NCBI RefSeq assembly: GCF_001547525.1 | Contig: NZ_LNJP01000003.1 | Span: 186,001 to 250,000 of the forward strand | DNA: 64,000 nt | DNA from: Burkholderia anthina | GTDB lineage: Bacteria > Pseudomonadota > Gammaproteobacteria > Burkholderiales > Burkholderiaceae | Direction of reading: 5' to 3' | Shown: one piece after another, positions 27,391-36,304 of the stretch | Position numbering within the stretch: the first letter of the stretch is position 1 | Layout: each line of letters begins with the position of its first letter | Notes under the pieces: model-generated | What the model was told of the DNA's origin: nothing | The model's database searches: none | The model's input: the letters and a program-made list of their open reading frames with translations, nothing else | Position numbers and translations under genes: made by a program

Positions 27391-28914
27391 ATGACTACGC
27401 CACGCCCCACTCTCCGGGCGGACACACCGCTCGATCCGATCATCCAGTTGCTGGCGCTCGCCGGCGAGCAGGGTTATCTGACGCACGCCGACCTCGTCGA
27501 CGCGCTGCCGCCCGAAAGCGACAGCCCCGACGCGCTCGACGTCGTGCGCGCCGCGCTCGCCGACATCGGCATCGCGGTACTCGACGAGCCGGCCGCGCCC
27601 GCACCGTTCGCCGGCGCGGCGCCGGTCGAGGTCGATCGCGACGCGCTCGACGAAGGCAGGGCCATGCTCGGCGACCTCGCACGCGGCACGAGCGCGTCGA
27701 CCGATCCGCTCGCGCTCTACATGCGGCGCATGCAAGCGGTGCCGCTGCTCACGCGCGAAGGCGAAATCGCGCTCGCCCGCGAAATCGAGACGGGCCGTCA
27801 TCAGGTACTGCATGCGATCGCCGGCTATCCGCCTGCGGTCGACGTGCTGCTCGAGCGTCATCGCACGACAGGCGCGACCGGGTCGGCCGACGGCGACGAC
27901 GATACGCCGGCGCCCGCCCGCTACGATGCGCTGCACGCGGCGGTCTCGGCGCTGCGCGGCGCGCTGCATGCGCATGGCAGCCGTTCGGACGAATATCGCG
28001 ACGCGCGCAACCACGTGGCCGCCCTGCTCGGCTCGCTCGCGTGGGTCGCGCCGGCCGTCGACGACGCAAGCCGTACCGTGCGCGCACTCGCGAGCGCAGC
28101 GCACGATCCGTCGGCAGTCGATGCAGCGCACTTCGACGCGGTCGCACGGCGCGCGCTCGCGGCGGCGCTGAGCGACGGCCAGCAAAAGGTGCGCGATGCA
28201 ACGCGCGCGATGCTCGAGGCGAACCTGCGGCTCGTGCTGTCGATCGCGCGCAAGTACCTGAACCGCGGCGTCGACCTGTCCGACCTCGTGCAGGACGGTT
28301 GCCTCGGCCTGATGCGCGCGATCGAGAAATTCGAATACCGGCGCGGGTTCAAGTTCTCGACCTATGCGACGTGGTGGATCCGCCAGGCGATCGCACGGGC
28401 GGTCGCGGATCGCTCCCGCACGATCCGCGTGCCGGTGCACGTCGGCGACCAGTATCAGCGCGTGCAGCGGCATGTGCTGCGCTTTCGCCAGCGCACGGGC
28501 CGTCGGGCCACGCCGGCCGAACTCGCGGCCGAAACCGGCCTCGACGAAGACAAGCTGCGCGCGGTGCTCGCGCTGCCGGCCGAGCCGGTTTCGCTCGACA
28601 CGCCGCTGCCCGATGCGGATACCGGCCTCGTGGAATTGATCGAGGATCGGGCATCGGCCAGCCCGTTCGAGCAACTGGCCGACACGCGCATGCGCGAATG
28701 CGTGCTGTCGCTGCTGCGGTCGGTCACGCCGACCGAGGCCGACGTGCTGCGCCGGCGGTTCGGCCTCGGCGGCGCCGAGCCCGACACCTACGACGCGATC
28801 GCGCAGGATGCGGGAATGTCGCGCGAGCGCGTGCGGCAAATCGAGAAACGGGCGCTCGCCGCGCTGCGCACGGCCGCCGAGGCCGAGAACGCGCAGTCGT
28901 TTCTCGACGCGTAA
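27391..28914 (+). CDS. RpoD-like sigma-70 factor (secondary copy)
   Basis: A 507-residue group 1/2 sigma factor. An N-terminal segment resembles region 1.1 ([21 protein letters not shown] is its first helix pair). Region 1.2 lies at about 107-135 ([10 protein letters not shown]). Region 2 holds the core-binding and -10 reading parts ([21 protein letters not shown], then [13 protein letters not shown]), and regions 3 and 4 follow with the -35 helix [13 protein letters not shown] near the end. It is over 100 residues shorter than a housekeeping RpoD, mainly in the non-conserved insert, so it is probably an alternative vegetative-type factor. It has its own 298-base upstream region. Confidence 0.87.
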   Translation: MTTPRPTLRADTPLDPIIQLLALAGEQGYLTHADLVDALPPESDSPDALDVVRAALADIGIAVLDEPAAPAPFAGAAPVEVDRDALDEGRAMLGDLARGTSASTDPLALYMRRMQAVPLLTREGEIALAREIETGRHQVLHAIAGYPPAVDVLLERHRTTGATGSADGDDDTPAPARYDALHAAVSALRGALHAHGSRSDEYRDARNHVAALLGSLAWVAPAVDDASRTVRALASAAHDPSAVDAAHFDAVARRALAAALSDGQQKVRDATRAMLEANLRLVLSIARKYLNRGVDLSDLVQDGCLGLMRAIEKFEYRRGFKFSTYATWWIRQAIARAVADRSRTIRVPVHVGDQYQRVQRHVLRFRQRTGRRATPAELAAETGLDEDKLRAVLALPAEPVSLDTPLPDADTGLVELIEDRASASPFEQLADTRMRECVLSLLRSVTPTEADVLRRRFGLGGAEPDTYDAIAQDAGMSRERVRQIEKRALAALRTAAEAENAQSFLDA

Positions 28915-29096
28915 CCGCATCGCGCGCCGCGCACGGTCGTGCCGAAATGCTGGATGACCGTGCACTGCGCGCCTGTGCTACGTTTGCCATTGACGCACAT
29001 CAAGTTTTCTTCATCGCGCGTCACGACAATGGTTGAAAGCCGACCGGCGCATCGCTCGCCGCAGCCATTCCGTTTGTGCTTTCCGGGTCCCTCGCC

Positions 29097-29978
29097 ATGC
29101 AGTCGACCGTCAGCCAGACGTACGAGGAAAACCGGCCTATCGCGGCCTGCCTGCGCGAGGCCGCGCAACGGCTCGTCGACCAGGGCGCGAATCCGTACCG
29201 GGTCGCCGCGTACCGCGCGGCGGCCGACACGGTCGATGCGCTCGACCGCGACGTCCGCACCGTGTTCGAAACCGGCGGCGTCGAGGCGCTCGGCGCGCTG
29301 CCCGACATCGGTGCGGGCGTCGCGCAGGCGATCGCCGAGCTGCTGGTGACCGGGCGCTGGCGCCAGCTCGACCGCCTGCGCGGCGACGCGGAACGCGCGT
29401 CCGCATTCGAAGCCGTGCCGGGCATCGGTCACGCGCTCGCGCTGCGCATTCATGACGCGCTGCACATCGATACGCTGGAGGAACTCGAACGCGCGGCCCG
29501 CAACGGCCAGCTCGAAACGATCGCGGGCGTCGGCCCGCGGCGCGCGGTCGGCATCCGCGCCGCGCTCGACGACGTGCTGAGCCGCCGCCGACGCTGGCAA
29601 GGTCACATGCGAAACGCCGGCCCCGGCACGGAGCCGCCGGTCGAACTGCTGCTTTACATCGATCGCCAGTACCGCAACAAGGCGGCCGCCGGCGTGCTGC
29701 CGACGCTCACGCACCGGCGCCTGAACGCGGACGGTTACGTGCCGCCGCCCGTGATGCACATGACCAAGGGCGGCTGGCATTTCACGGCGCTGAGCCAGCA
29801 GGCCGCCATGCGCACGCCGGAAGCCGGGCGCCCGACCGACTGGGTCTCGCTCTACTTCTACGACGCCGTGCAGTGCGAGCACCAGCGCACCGTGTTCACC
29901 GAAACGTACGGCGCACTCGTCGGCAAGCGGATCGTGCGCGGGCGCGAAATGGAATGCCGCGTGTATTACGCGGGATGA
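29097..29978 (+). CDS. helix-hairpin-helix DNA-binding protein (PolX N-terminal-like)
   Basis: A 293-residue protein. Residues 8-75 resemble the 8-kDa domain of family X polymerases (NPYRVAAYRAAADTVDAL). Helix-hairpin-helix motifs follow (LPDIGAGVAQAIAELL at about 67, VPGIGHALALRIHD at about 108, IAGVGPRRAVGIRAAL at about 142). The polymerase palm and PHP exonuclease are missing; the last 120 residues are a separate unknown domain. A role in DNA repair or nuclease recruitment is plausible. No strong ribosome site marks the start, and a GTG 21 bases earlier is possible. Confidence 0.78.
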   Translation: MQSTVSQTYEENRPIAACLREAAQRLVDQGANPYRVAAYRAAADTVDALDRDVRTVFETGGVEALGALPDIGAGVAQAIAELLVTGRWRQLDRLRGDAERASAFEAVPGIGHALALRIHDALHIDTLEELERAARNGQLETIAGVGPRRAVGIRAALDDVLSRRRRWQGHMRNAGPGTEPPVELLLYIDRQYRNKAAAGVLPTLTHRRLNADGYVPPPVMHMTKGGWHFTALSQQAAMRTPEAGRPTDWVSLYFYDAVQCEHQRTVFTETYGALVGKRIVRGREMECRVYYAG

Positions 29979-30126
29979 GCAGGCGCGGCTGTTTCGCGGA
30001 TGCCGAAGCCGGCACGGACGATGTCGCCTCGTCGCATTCGGCACGTCGAACCCGTGACGTCGCCACGTAGCCGTCCGGCGGTCGCACGGCTATCGCGGCG
30101 CATCCTGCCTCGCGCGGGCTCGCTGC

Positions 30127-30552
30127 CTACGCGCCTTCCGGCTTCGCGCGGCGCGCCGGATGGCGATGCGCGGCAATGCGCAGCAGCTTCTGGAACGACG
30201 GGCATTCGAGATGGTTCACCGCCGGGCATACGGCCGCATGCCGCAGCGCATCGCGCACCGCGCCGAGACGGCGAATCGTGCGGTCGAGCTCGTCAGCCTT
30301 GTCATCGAGTTTCGCGCGGTCGATCGCCGGCCGGCCCTCGGTGCCGACCATCGCGAGGATGTCGTCGAGCGAGAAACCGGCCTCGCGGCCGAGCGCGATC
30401 AACGCCAGACGCTCCAGCACCGACTCGTCGTATTGCCGCCGCAGCCCATGCCGGCCGATCGGGACGATCAGCCCCTTTTCCTCGTAGTAACGCAGCGTCG
30501 ATGCAGGCAGTCCCGTGCGCCGCGCAACGTCCGCAATGTCCAGTCGGCTCAT
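30127..30552 (-). CDS. MerR-family transcriptional regulator
   Basis: A 141-residue regulator. The N-terminal winged helix (DIADVARRTGLPASTLRYYE) is typical of MerR, and a coiled-coil dimer helix follows (about 75-110). The C-terminus has CPAVNHLECPSF, a Cys/His cluster that may bind a metal or sense oxidants. GAGG lies before the chosen ATG. A perfect operator palindrome lies directly upstream of its own start, so it very likely controls its own promoter or a divergent one. Confidence 0.87.
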   Translation of the reverse strand: MSRLDIADVARRTGLPASTLRYYEEKGLIVPIGRHGLRRQYDESVLERLALIALGREAGFSLDDILAMVGTEGRPAIDRAKLDDKADELDRTIRRLGAVRDALRHAAVCPAVNHLECPSFQKLLRIAAHRHPARRAKPEGA

Positions 30553-30557
30553 GCTTG

Positions 30558-30577
30558 ACCTCAAGTTCGCTTGAGGT
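30558..30577. promoter_or_regulatory. MerR-type operator
   Basis: ACCTCAAG-TTCG-CTTGAGGT is a perfect palindrome with 8-bp arms and a 4-bp centre, very like SoxR/CadR/NmlR-type sites. TTGACC (30555-30560) overlaps its left arm as a possible plus-strand -35. A -10 (CAAGAT or AAGATA) about 19-20 bases further on would give the stretched spacing that MerR regulators act on. Confidence 0.82.
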
Positions 30578-30838
30578 TGCAAGATAGTCGCTCGACTCCA
30601 TCAAGACAAGTCCGGGCCCCATGAAACCGTTGGCCCCGCGTCGTATTCCGCCGCGCCGCCGCACCATCGCCGTCCGCGGCCGACGTGCGCGACGAGCACG
30701 CCCGGCGGCCCATTCAAACTGCTGTGATCGACGCGGGCGCCACGCTCGCGATGGAGCTGTCGACGCTGTTCCGGCGGCGGGCGCTCGGCATTCCGTCGCT
30801 CGACTGCGACGGGCGCGCGCCCGCCGCGGGCCCGCTCG
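30578..30838 (+). other. region divergent from merR, no intact gene
   Basis: The operator implies a plus-strand target here, but no good gene is visible. A plus-strand stretch at about 30700-30830 reads like coding sequence (IQTAVIDAGATLAMELSTLF) but has no proper start in its frame and runs on into the antiphase of the acetyl-CoA hydrolase gene. It may be a decayed fragment. Confidence 0.35.
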
Positions 30839-32353
30839 TCAGGCCTTCATCGTCCCGGTGCGCACGTAGCGCTCGTGCCACGACAGCGCCTCGGCCAGCA
30901 GATGCGGCGTGTGCTTGCCGAAGCTTTCGCGCGACGCGCGCTCGAAGTAATCCTCGAGCATCGGGCGGTAGTCCGGGTGCGCGCAGGTCGCGATGATCTT
31001 GCGCGCGCGCTGCTTCGGCGACAGGCCGCGCAGGTCGGCCAGCCCCTGCTCGGTGACGACCACCGCGACGTCGTGCTCGGTATGGTCGACGTGGCTCGCC
31101 ATCGGCACGATCCGCGAGATCGCCCCGCCCTTCGCGGTGCTCGCGGACATGAAGCACGACAGATAGCCGTTGCGCGCGAAGTCGCCCGAGCCGCCGATGC
31201 CGTTCTGGATCTTCGTGCCCATCACGTGCGTCGAATTCACGTTGCCGTAGATGTCGGCCTCGATCATCCCGTTCATCGCGATGCAGCCGAGGCGGCGCAC
31301 GAGTTCCGGATGGTTGCTGATCTCCTGCGGGCGCAGCACGATCTTCTCGCGGAACGTCGCGATGTCGTCGGCGAAACGCTGCACCGCAGCCGGGCTCAGC
31401 GACAGCGCGGTGGCCGACGCGAAGCTCAGCGTGCCGTCGTCGAGCAGGTCGAGCATGCCGTCCTGGATCACCTCGGTGTAGGCCGTCAGGTTCGAGAAGC
31501 CGGCCGAACTCAGTTCCGCGAGCACCGCGTTCGTGATGTTGCCGACGCCCGACTGCAGCGGCAGCAGGTTTTCCGGCAGGCGGCCGCGCTTCACTTCGTG
31601 GCGCAGGAAGTCGATCAGTTGCAGCGCGATCTGCCTGGAAGTCGCGTCCGGCGCGGTGAACGCATTGCTGCGGTCCGGCGCGTCGGTTTCGACGATCGCG
31701 ACGATCTTGTCGGCCGGGCAGCGCAGGTACGGCTCGCCGATCCGGTCGTCGCTCTTCGTCAGCGGAATCGGCTTGCGGTGCGGCGGCAGCGCGGTGCCGT
31801 AGTAGATGTCGTGCATCCCGTCGAGGCCGAGCGGCTGGCGCGCATTCACTTCGAGGATCACGTGCTTCGCGCGCTCGAGCCAGGTCTTGTTGTTGCCGAT
31901 CGACGCGGACGGAATCAGCAGCCCGTCCTCGCGGATGCCCGCGACTTCGACGATCGCGACGTCGAGATCGCCGTACAGCCCGAACCATGCATATTGCGCG
32001 ACGTGGCTCAGGTGGACGTCCTGGTAATCGACTTCGCCGCCGTTGATCTTGTCGCGCAACGTCGGGTCGGACTGGTACGGCAGCCGCATCGAGATGCCGT
32101 CGGTACGGGCGAGCGCGCCGTCGAGTTCCGGTGCGGTCGACGCGCCCGTCAGCACGTTGATCCGGAAGTCCTCGCCGCGCGCGTGCGCCGCGTCGATATG
32201 GGCGGCCAGCGCGGCCGGCACGGCCTTCGGATAGCCCGACCCGGTGAAGCCGCTCATGGCGACGGTCATGCCGGGGCGGATCAGCGCGGCGGCTTCGTCG
32301 GCGGTGCGGACGAGCGAACGCAGGGCGGGAGCGAGGATGCGTGATGAAGACAT
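30839..32353 (-). CDS. acetyl-CoA hydrolase / succinyl-CoA:acetate CoA-transferase
   Basis: A 504-residue class I CoA-transferase of the Cat1/AarC/ScpC type. The glycine motif GVGNITNAVLAEL binds CoA, and the glutamate in AYTEVIQDG matches the residue that forms the glutamyl-CoA intermediate. It should move CoA between succinyl-CoA, acetate or propionate and their acids, linking acetate use to the TCA cycle. It has no operon partner here. No clear terminator was recognised between its end and the MerR region. Confidence 0.9.
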   Translation of the reverse strand: MSSSRILAPALRSLVRTADEAAALIRPGMTVAMSGFTGSGYPKAVPAALAAHIDAAHARGEDFRINVLTGASTAPELDGALARTDGISMRLPYQSDPTLRDKINGGEVDYQDVHLSHVAQYAWFGLYGDLDVAIVEVAGIREDGLLIPSASIGNNKTWLERAKHVILEVNARQPLGLDGMHDIYYGTALPPHRKPIPLTKSDDRIGEPYLRCPADKIVAIVETDAPDRSNAFTAPDATSRQIALQLIDFLRHEVKRGRLPENLLPLQSGVGNITNAVLAELSSAGFSNLTAYTEVIQDGMLDLLDDGTLSFASATALSLSPAAVQRFADDIATFREKIVLRPQEISNHPELVRRLGCIAMNGMIEADIYGNVNSTHVMGTKIQNGIGGSGDFARNGYLSCFMSASTAKGGAISRIVPMASHVDHTEHDVAVVVTEQGLADLRGLSPKQRARKIIATCAHPDYRPMLEDYFERASRESFGKHTPHLLAEALSWHERYVRTGTMKA

Positions 32354-33007
32354 GGCTGGTTATCTGACGCTTTGGTCTGTCGTTGACGTCGCGGGGGGTG
32401 TCTCCTGAGCGACGCGAAGCCCTTGGGGCCGCGAGGGGCGGCCCGGCACCACGGGCACGGTCGGAGTATCGCAGAGGCGATCGCCGCGAAATGTCCGCTG
32501 GATGCAAAAGATCCTTGCCGGATTTGCCGGGTATCGAACGACCGTTCCGTGACAGGCGATCGGCCTGCCCGATGCGCGCGAAAGGTACGTGAAAGCATCG
32601 GGGCGGAATCGCCGGTTCGCGATCGCCGGCCGTCGCGCATCAATCGACGGAGGTCCCTCGACATTGACGGCCTTTGGTTCGGCAATGGACGACACCCGTC
32701 CGGCGTGCCCGATTGTCGCCCGCTGCGCTCTTTCCCGGCCTGACGGAGGTCAAGCTCCGGTCCATCGCGCGCCGCCGGCCGACCGGCGCGAAAAGCGCGC
32801 CGGCGCCGGCCCGCGAAGCCCGTGCGGCCTTGACAGCCGCGCGATGCGGACCACACTGGAAAGTGGGTCCGGCCGCCTGGTCGGCGGCCTCGTTCGCCGG
32901 CGCGTTTTCGAACCGGCCGATGCCTGCAAGACGCGGTAACACTCCCGCATGTCAGGACATTGATCGAATAAAAAGCAACAAATTACAATTCCGTATATAT
33001 TTCGCCG
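32354..33007. other. 654-base intergenic region, CoA-transferase to phosphonate operon
   Basis: Open frames on both strands overlap each other and show no family features, so I see no gene here. The left part must hold the promoter of the CoA-transferase gene. The right end becomes AT-rich from about 32958 and contains the promoter of the phosphonate operon. Short dyads occur (CAGGC/GCCTG near 32550), none convincing. Confidence 0.45.
32960..32989 (+). promoter_or_regulatory. sigma-70-like promoter of the phosphonate operon
   Basis: TTGATC (32960-32965) and TACAAT (32984-32989) are 18 bases apart in a locally AT-rich stretch. Transcription would start near 32996, only about a dozen bases before the ATG at 33008, with no clear Shine-Dalgarno. 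Translation may therefore be leaderless or nearly so. Confidence 0.6.
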
Positions 33008-33697
33008 ATGGACCAAAGAAAAACCGCCACACACCCCGAACCGCCCCTGCCACGCACGTGGGATGCGCGGCTCGCGCGCTCGCTTGTCCGACCGCTCGTC
33101 GATACGCCGGTCACCCCGAATCACCTCACCACCCTTCGCCTGCTGATCGGCCTCGCCGGCGCCTGGTGCCTCGCGCACGGCGGCTTCGGCTGGAGCAATG
33201 CGGGCGCGTTCCTGATCGTGCTGTCGAACTTCGTCGACCACACCGACGGCGAGCTCGCGCGCATCAGCGGCAAGTCCAGCAAGATCGGTCATTTTTACGA
33301 CCTCGCGGCCGATGCGCTCGTCACGGTCGCGCTGTTCGTCAGCATGGGCGTCGGCATCGTCGCCCAGGGCGGCCAGATGGCCGCGTCGCCGGTGCTGCTC
33401 GGCGCCGTGGCCGGCGCGGCCGTCGCGCTGATCTTCTTCCTGCGCATGCGGATCGAATCGATCGCCGGCAAGGCCGGCACCAAGCAGGCGTTCGCCGGCG
33501 GCTTCGAGACCGAGGACGTGCTGTACCTGCTGCCGATCGTGACGCTCGTCGACGGCGTGCAGCCGTTCCTGCTCGCGGCGTCGATCGGCGCCCCGCTGTT
33601 CGCCGCCTGGGTCGTGATCGACTGGTGGCGCGTCGTGCGGCGCGGCAACCGCGGCGACCTTTCGCAGAATTCAACCGAAATCCAGGCTTCCAAATGA
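33008..33697 (+). CDS. CDP-alcohol phosphatidyltransferase family protein
   Basis: A 229-residue integral membrane enzyme. The signature D-x2-D-G-x2-A-R-x8-G-x3-D-x3-D is complete from Asp77 (DHTDGELAR) to YDLAADA. It is followed by several hydrophobic helices. The family moves a phosphoalcohol from a CDP-alcohol to a second alcohol, releasing CMP. First in an operon that makes CMP-activated 2-aminoethylphosphonate, it is the natural candidate to transfer the phosphonate onto diacylglycerol or another lipid alcohol. The next gene overlaps it by ATGA. Confidence 0.9.
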   Translation: MDQRKTATHPEPPLPRTWDARLARSLVRPLVDTPVTPNHLTTLRLLIGLAGAWCLAHGGFGWSNAGAFLIVLSNFVDHTDGELARISGKSSKIGHFYDLAADALVTVALFVSMGVGIVAQGGQMAASPVLLGAVAGAAVALIFFLRMRIESIAGKAGTKQAFAGGFETEDVLYLLPIVTLVDGVQPFLLAASIGAPLFAAWVVIDWWRVVRRGNRGDLSQNSTEIQASK

Positions 33698-34503
33698 CTC
33701 CTAGCACGCGCGACGATTCCGTGCTGAGCCCGGCACGCCCCGCGCCCGTGCGCGCGAAGGCGGCCGATCCCGATCGCACCGTGGCCGACTGCGTCGGCCG
33801 GCTCGACCTCGAGCGCCTGCGTGGCGACTACACGCGCCAGGGCTCGTTCCTCTATCTCGACGCATTCCTGCCGGCCGACGCGCACGCGAAGCTGGCGGAT
33901 GCCGCGCGTGCGATGCAGGCCGGCCTGAACCGCAATTACCTGCCCGGCCACAAGCAGGGCGGCAGCGTGAGCCGCCATACGATCGACGAGCAGGCGCCGT
34001 ACATCGCCGAGCTGTATCGCTCGAAGGCGCTGATCGGCTTCCTCGAGAAAATCACCGGCGACAAGCTGATGCTGTCGCCGGACGACGATCCGCACGCGTA
34101 CGCGCTCTACTACTACACGAAACCCGGCGACCACATCGGCTGGCACTACGACACGTCGTACTACGACGGCCGCCGCTACACGCTGCTGATCGGCGTGATC
34201 GACGAATCGTCGTGCCGACTCGACTACGAGCTGCATACGCGCAACCCGGACGTGCCCGACGAACCGGGCTCCGTGCAGATCGCCGACGGCGGCATCGTGC
34301 TGTTCGACGGCGACAAGCTGCGCCACCGCATCACGCCGCTCGGCCAGAACGAGATGCGCGTGTCGCTCACGTTCGAATACGTGACGAACCCCGGCATGCG
34401 GCCGTGGAAGCGTTTCATCTCGAACATGAAGGACGCGATCGCGTATTTCGGTTTCCGCCAGGTCTTCAAGCAGCTGGCGACGCGACGCACGAGCGGGTCA
34501 TGA
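33694..34503 (+). CDS. Fe(II)/2-oxoglutarate-dependent oxygenase
   Basis: A 269-residue protein of the 2OG-Fe(II) oxygenase superfamily. The facial triad is visible as His151-x-Asp153 (GWHYDTSYY) and His211 (LRHRITPL), with Arg222 (MRVSLTF) for 2-oxoglutarate binding. Both ends overlap neighbours by ATGA, so it belongs firmly to the phosphonate operon. Hydroxylation of aminoethylphosphonate, or of the lipid carrying it, at C-1 is a reasonable guess, since hydroxylated phosphonolipids are known in nature. The substrate is not proven. Confidence 0.85.
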   Translation: MTPSTRDDSVLSPARPAPVRAKAADPDRTVADCVGRLDLERLRGDYTRQGSFLYLDAFLPADAHAKLADAARAMQAGLNRNYLPGHKQGGSVSRHTIDEQAPYIAELYRSKALIGFLEKITGDKLMLSPDDDPHAYALYYYTKPGDHIGWHYDTSYYDGRRYTLLIGVIDESSCRLDYELHTRNPDVPDEPGSVQIADGGIVLFDGDKLRHRITPLGQNEMRVSLTFEYVTNPGMRPWKRFISNMKDAIAYFGFRQVFKQLATRRTSGS

Positions 34504-35501
34504 CACGCGCGGGCCTCATCCTGCTGTCCCTCGGGACCGCACTCTTCATCGCCCTGCTGGCCTGGCAAGGCGTCGGCGCGGTGGCGTCCACGTTCCTCGC
34601 GGCCGGCTGGGGCCTCGCGCTCGTCGCGGCGTTCCACGTCGTGCCGCTCGTGATCGACGCAGTAGCCATTACGGTCATGTTCCGCCGCGGACAGCCGGGC
34701 GCCGAACTCGGCAATGCGCTGCGCGCGCGCTGGGTCGGCGAGTCGGTGAACAGCCTGCTGCCCGCCGGGCAGATCGGCGGCCCCGTGCTGATGGTGCGCC
34801 ACCTCGCGCAGCGCGGCACGCGGATGGCCGACGCGGCCGCCGCCGTGACCGTCGGCACGACGATGCAGGCGCTCTCGCAGATGGCCTTCGCGCTGATCGG
34901 CATCGCCGCGTTCAGCCTGTATGCGACGCACGAGTCGGTCGCGCACCTGCGCACGCCCGCGCTGATCGCCACCGGCGTGCTCGGCGCGCTCGCGGTGATG
35001 TTCTATCTGGCGCAGCGGCGCGGCCTGTTCGGCCGCGGCCTGCGCCTCGCGTCGAAGCTGCTCGGCCCGCGCGATTGGTCGTCGCTCGCCACGCGCGCCG
35101 ACGCGATCGACGGCGCCGTCGGCGCGCTGTACCGCGACCGCGCGAAAGTCGCGAAGACCTTCGCGTTGAGTCTCGTCGGCTGGATCGTCGGCACCGCGGA
35201 AGTGTGGCTCGCGCTGCACTTCCTCGGGCATCCGGTGAGCTGGCTCGACGCGCTGCTGCTCGAAAGCGTCGGCCAGGCGATTCGCGGCGCGGCCTTCGCG
35301 ATCCCGGGCTCGCTCGGTGCGCAGGAAGGCGGCTACCTGCTGCTCGCGCCGCTGGTCGGCTTGCCGCCCGACGCGGCGCTCGCGCTGTCGCTCGCGAAGC
35401 GTGCGCGCGAACTCGCGCTCGGCCTGCCCGGCCTGCTCTATCTGCATTTCAGTGAAAGAAACTGGCAGCGGCGCCGTGCGCCGCAGCCGCTCGCCGACTG
35501 A
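34500..35501 (+). CDS. lysylphosphatidylglycerol synthase TM-domain (flippase-like) protein
   Basis: A 333-residue membrane protein with about eight hydrophobic helices, of the UPF0104/MprF-N family that also includes HpnL of hopanoid clusters. Typical conserved parts are [20 protein letters not shown] (about 77-96) and [17 protein letters not shown] (about 263-279). Family members flip or move lipids across the inner membrane. In this operon it could translocate the finished phosphonolipid. It overlaps the oxygenase gene by ATGA and is followed after 35 bases by the nucleotidyltransferase gene. Confidence 0.87.
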   Translation: MTRAGLILLSLGTALFIALLAWQGVGAVASTFLAAGWGLALVAAFHVVPLVIDAVAITVMFRRGQPGAELGNALRARWVGESVNSLLPAGQIGGPVLMVRHLAQRGTRMADAAAAVTVGTTMQALSQMAFALIGIAAFSLYATHESVAHLRTPALIATGVLGALAVMFYLAQRRGLFGRGLRLASKLLGPRDWSSLATRADAIDGAVGALYRDRAKVAKTFALSLVGWIVGTAEVWLALHFLGHPVSWLDALLLESVGQAIRGAAFAIPGSLGAQEGGYLLLAPLVGLPPDAALALSLAKRARELALGLPGLLYLHFSERNWQRRRAPQPLAD

Positions 35502-35536
35502 TCGTTCAGATCGCCGGCTTTTTGGTTGGAGAACCC

Positions 35537-36304
35537 ATGCGAGCCATCATTCTTGCGGCAGGCCTCGGCTTGCGCCTGCAACAACCGCCCGAAGCGCAGT
35601 TTCCGAAGTGCCTGCTGCGCTTCGACGACGTGTCGCTGCTCGAGCGCCATCTGCGCGTGCTCGACGCCGCGGGCGTCGACGAGATCGTGCTCGGGCTCGG
35701 CTTTCAGCACGAGAAGGTCGAGCAGGAACTGAAGCGCCTCGGCCGCACCGCCGAGATCGTGATCAACGACCGCTACGACCTCGGCAGCGTGCTGACCGTG
35801 CATACCGTCGCCGAGGCAATGACGCGCGGCGGCGACGTGCTGCTGATGGACGCGGACGTGCTGTACGACGAGAACATCCTGCATGCGCTAGTGGCCGATT
35901 CCGACCGCGCGGTCGACCGCCTGCTGATCGACCGCGACTTCGAAGCCGGCGACGAACCCGTCAAGCTGTGCCTGAAGAACGGCGTGCCGGTCGAGCTGCG
36001 CAAGCAGCTCGCGGTCGACCTCGACTACGACACGATCGGCGAATCCGTCGGCTTCTTCCGCTTCACCGAAGGCACCGCGCGCCGCCTCGCGACGATCGTC
36101 GCGGGCTACGTCGACAGCGGCCGCGCGAACATGCCGCACGAGGAAGCCGTGCGCGACCTGCTGCTCGAAGGCGGCCATTCGTTCGACGTCGCCGACGTCA
36201 CCGGCTCGCCGTGGATCGAGATCGATTTCCCGAACGACGTCGCACGCGCGACGCAAGACATTCTTCCCCTGATTCAACGCACTACCGCCGGAGCCGCACG
36301 ATGA
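35537..36304 (+). CDS. NTP transferase (phosphocholine cytidylyltransferase-like)
   Basis: A 255-residue nucleotidyltransferase of the GlmU/LicC fold. The N-terminus [14 protein letters not shown] and FPKCLLRF form the nucleotide-binding loop and metal motif, DADVLYD (about 99) supplies the metal-binding Asp, and ESVGFFRF and IEIDFPND occur further on as in LicC-like cytidylyltransferases. A TGGAGA ribosome site precedes the ATG. The operon already has a nucleotidyltransferase domain fused to PEP mutase, so this one probably activates a second phosphoalcohol, or the two split the work for different phosphonates. Confidence 0.85.
   Translation: MRAIILAAGLGLRLQQPPEAQFPKCLLRFDDVSLLERHLRVLDAAGVDEIVLGLGFQHEKVEQELKRLGRTAEIVINDRYDLGSVLTVHTVAEAMTRGGDVLLMDADVLYDENILHALVADSDRAVDRLLIDRDFEAGDEPVKLCLKNGVPVELRKQLAVDLDYDTIGESVGFFRFTEGTARRLATIVAGYVDSGRANMPHEEAVRDLLLEGGHSFDVADVTGSPWIEIDFPNDVARATQDILPLIQRTTAGAAR

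Noticed and set aside
32360-32695. 111-codon minus-strand frame upstream of the phosphonate operon
   Set aside because: No Shine-Dalgarno, overlapping frames on both strands, no recognisable domain.
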